From NCBI GenBank assembly GCA_025965635.1, contig JAOPWO010000334.1, positions 1-7,734 on the forward strand: a stretch of DNA of 7,734 nucleotides, in the 5' to 3' direction. The position numbers and the translations under genes are program-made. The notes under the pieces are model-generated. The model saw only the letters and a list, made by a program, of their open reading frames with translations. It did not search any database and had not been told where the DNA came from. Below, one piece after another: positions 7,274-7,734 of this stretch. The stretch comes from Modestobacter sp. Its GTDB lineage: Bacteria > Actinomycetota > Actinomycetes > Mycobacteriales > Geodermatophilaceae. Every line of letters starts with the position of its first letter. Within the stretch, counting starts at the first letter, position 1.

Positions 7274-7384
7274 GGCGGTCGCCACCCGGCCCGGCCGGCA
7301 GACCTTCGCCGAGTGCTACGCGGAGTGGTCGGACCGCCAGGTGTGCGCGCCGGTCACCGAGGCCGCGATGAGCCTGGCCGGCGC
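7260..7384 (+). pseudogene. N-terminal (SAM-like core-binding) remnant of a tyrosine recombinase
   Basis: The plus strand reads RPGRQTFAECYAEWSDRQ, then VCAPVTEAAMSLAGAGV. This resembles the start of the core-binding domain of actinobacterial integrases (GRxTFxEYxxEWSxRQVWxPxTxxAMxLAxxSV). A GTG at 7260 opens the frame just after a stop, but the preceding arm-binding domain is absent. Past about 7384 the similarity stops, and the frame continues into unrelated Arg/Pro-rich text. It points away from the other integrase remnant, and the two meet around 7275-7285, so the ancestral gene seems to have been cut and partly inverted. Confidence 0.45.
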
Positions 7385-7734
7385 CGGGGTCGACGGAGGT
7401 GCCGGTGACCATGGCAGCGGTGACCTCGTCCAGTCACCGCTGGCGTCGGCCGTCCGGTCGAGCTGCTGGCCATGCCCGCTGCCTCGTCCACCCGGCCGGG
7501 CCGGGCCCCCGACCCGGCACCGACGAGCGGCACCTGGACGGCGCGGCAATCCGTGGATGGGAGACAGCCTGTGGATGCCGTCATCAGCGGCGGCCCGGCT
7601 CAGAGAGCGGCCCGGCGTTCCCGCCGGTCGTGCACCAACGTCGTGACGTCGGCGTCGCTGGGTCGGCGTCGTCCACCGCGTCCGCCCTCGTCCGCGTCGG
7701 TCGGCGCTCATGCCAGGCAGGTCAGAGGCCGTCC
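7385..7734. other. Right-end region with no supportable gene
   Basis: Open frames exist on both strands, but their translations are Arg/Pro/Ala-rich and match no family I know. The only clear structure is the inverted repeat at 7415-7442. A minus-strand frame ending at a TGA near 7594 gives the more protein-like ending DADVTTLVHDRRERRAAL. It is closed upstream by a stop within about 35 codons and has no start, so at most it is a fragment. The stretch may be further debris of the mobile element. Confidence 0.5.
7415..7442. repeat. Perfect 10-bp inverted repeat
   Basis: CAGCGGTGAC (7415-7424) pairs fully with GTCACCGCTG (7433-7442) around an 8-base loop, CTCGTCCA. No T-tract follows on either strand. 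It lies 30 bases past the integrase remnant, so it could be a recombinase or regulator binding site left from the element, or a factor-dependent terminator. The function is not known. Confidence 0.6.

Noticed and set aside
5873..7285. 470-residue minus-strand frame opposite the GGDEF-EAL gene
   Set aside because: Only its first 70 or so codons (outside the GGDEF-EAL gene) resemble anything, namely an integrase. The rest is the antisense of an obviously genuine gene.
7316..7711. 131-residue minus-strand frame at the right end
   Set aside because: Arg/Gly/Pro-rich, no motif, and it runs antisense through the integrase N-terminal remnant. No ribosome site at its start.

Overview
The window is very GC-rich, with strong G/C at third codon positions, GTG starts and a leaderless-type promoter. 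Together with the gene families present this points to a high-GC actinobacterium. A soil or rock-surface lineage such as Geodermatophilaceae is a guess from overall feel only. The window holds five real protein genes (one cut by the left edge), plus decayed fragments of at least two mobile elements.

Region by region. (1) Positions 1-1878, minus strand: an alkylation-repair pair. An Ada-domain/AraC-HTH/AlkA fusion glycosylase overlaps by 4 bases (ATGA) the start of a methylguanine-DNA methyltransferase, whose 3' end with the active-site Cys lies beyond position 1. (2) 1879-2265: divergent intergenic region with two back-to-back perfect hairpins. A promoter then leads into a perfect 16-bp LexA/SOS box just before the next gene. 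(3) 2266-3468, plus strand: a DUF222-HNH protein of the 13E12-repeat type. (4) 3497-4570, plus strand: the conserved P-loop ATPase YchF, probably read from a leaderless mRNA. (5) 4571-4906: spacer carrying the frameshifted C-terminal end of an IS3-family transposase, followed by a run of hairpins. The last hairpin holds the next gene's predicted start codon in its loop. (6) 4907-7051, plus strand: a membrane CHASE3-GGDEF-EAL protein with both c-di-GMP synthesis and hydrolysis motifs intact. (7) 7052-7734: no intact gene. Two tyrosine-recombinase (integrase) remnants lie in opposite orientations, and a 10-bp perfect inverted repeat sits nearby.

How it fits together. The left half is DNA-damage related: direct alkylation repair and base excision on one side, and an SOS-controlled HNH gene diverging from it. 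ychF is a housekeeping gene. The right half is a c-di-GMP signalling gene bracketed by mobile-element debris, so it may lie in a region that has gained and lost DNA. The items most worth following are the SOS box on the HNH gene, the structured leader of the GGDEF-EAL gene, and the inverted, scrambled integrase remains. I see no clearly new multi-gene system, and no CRISPR array, tRNA or rRNA.
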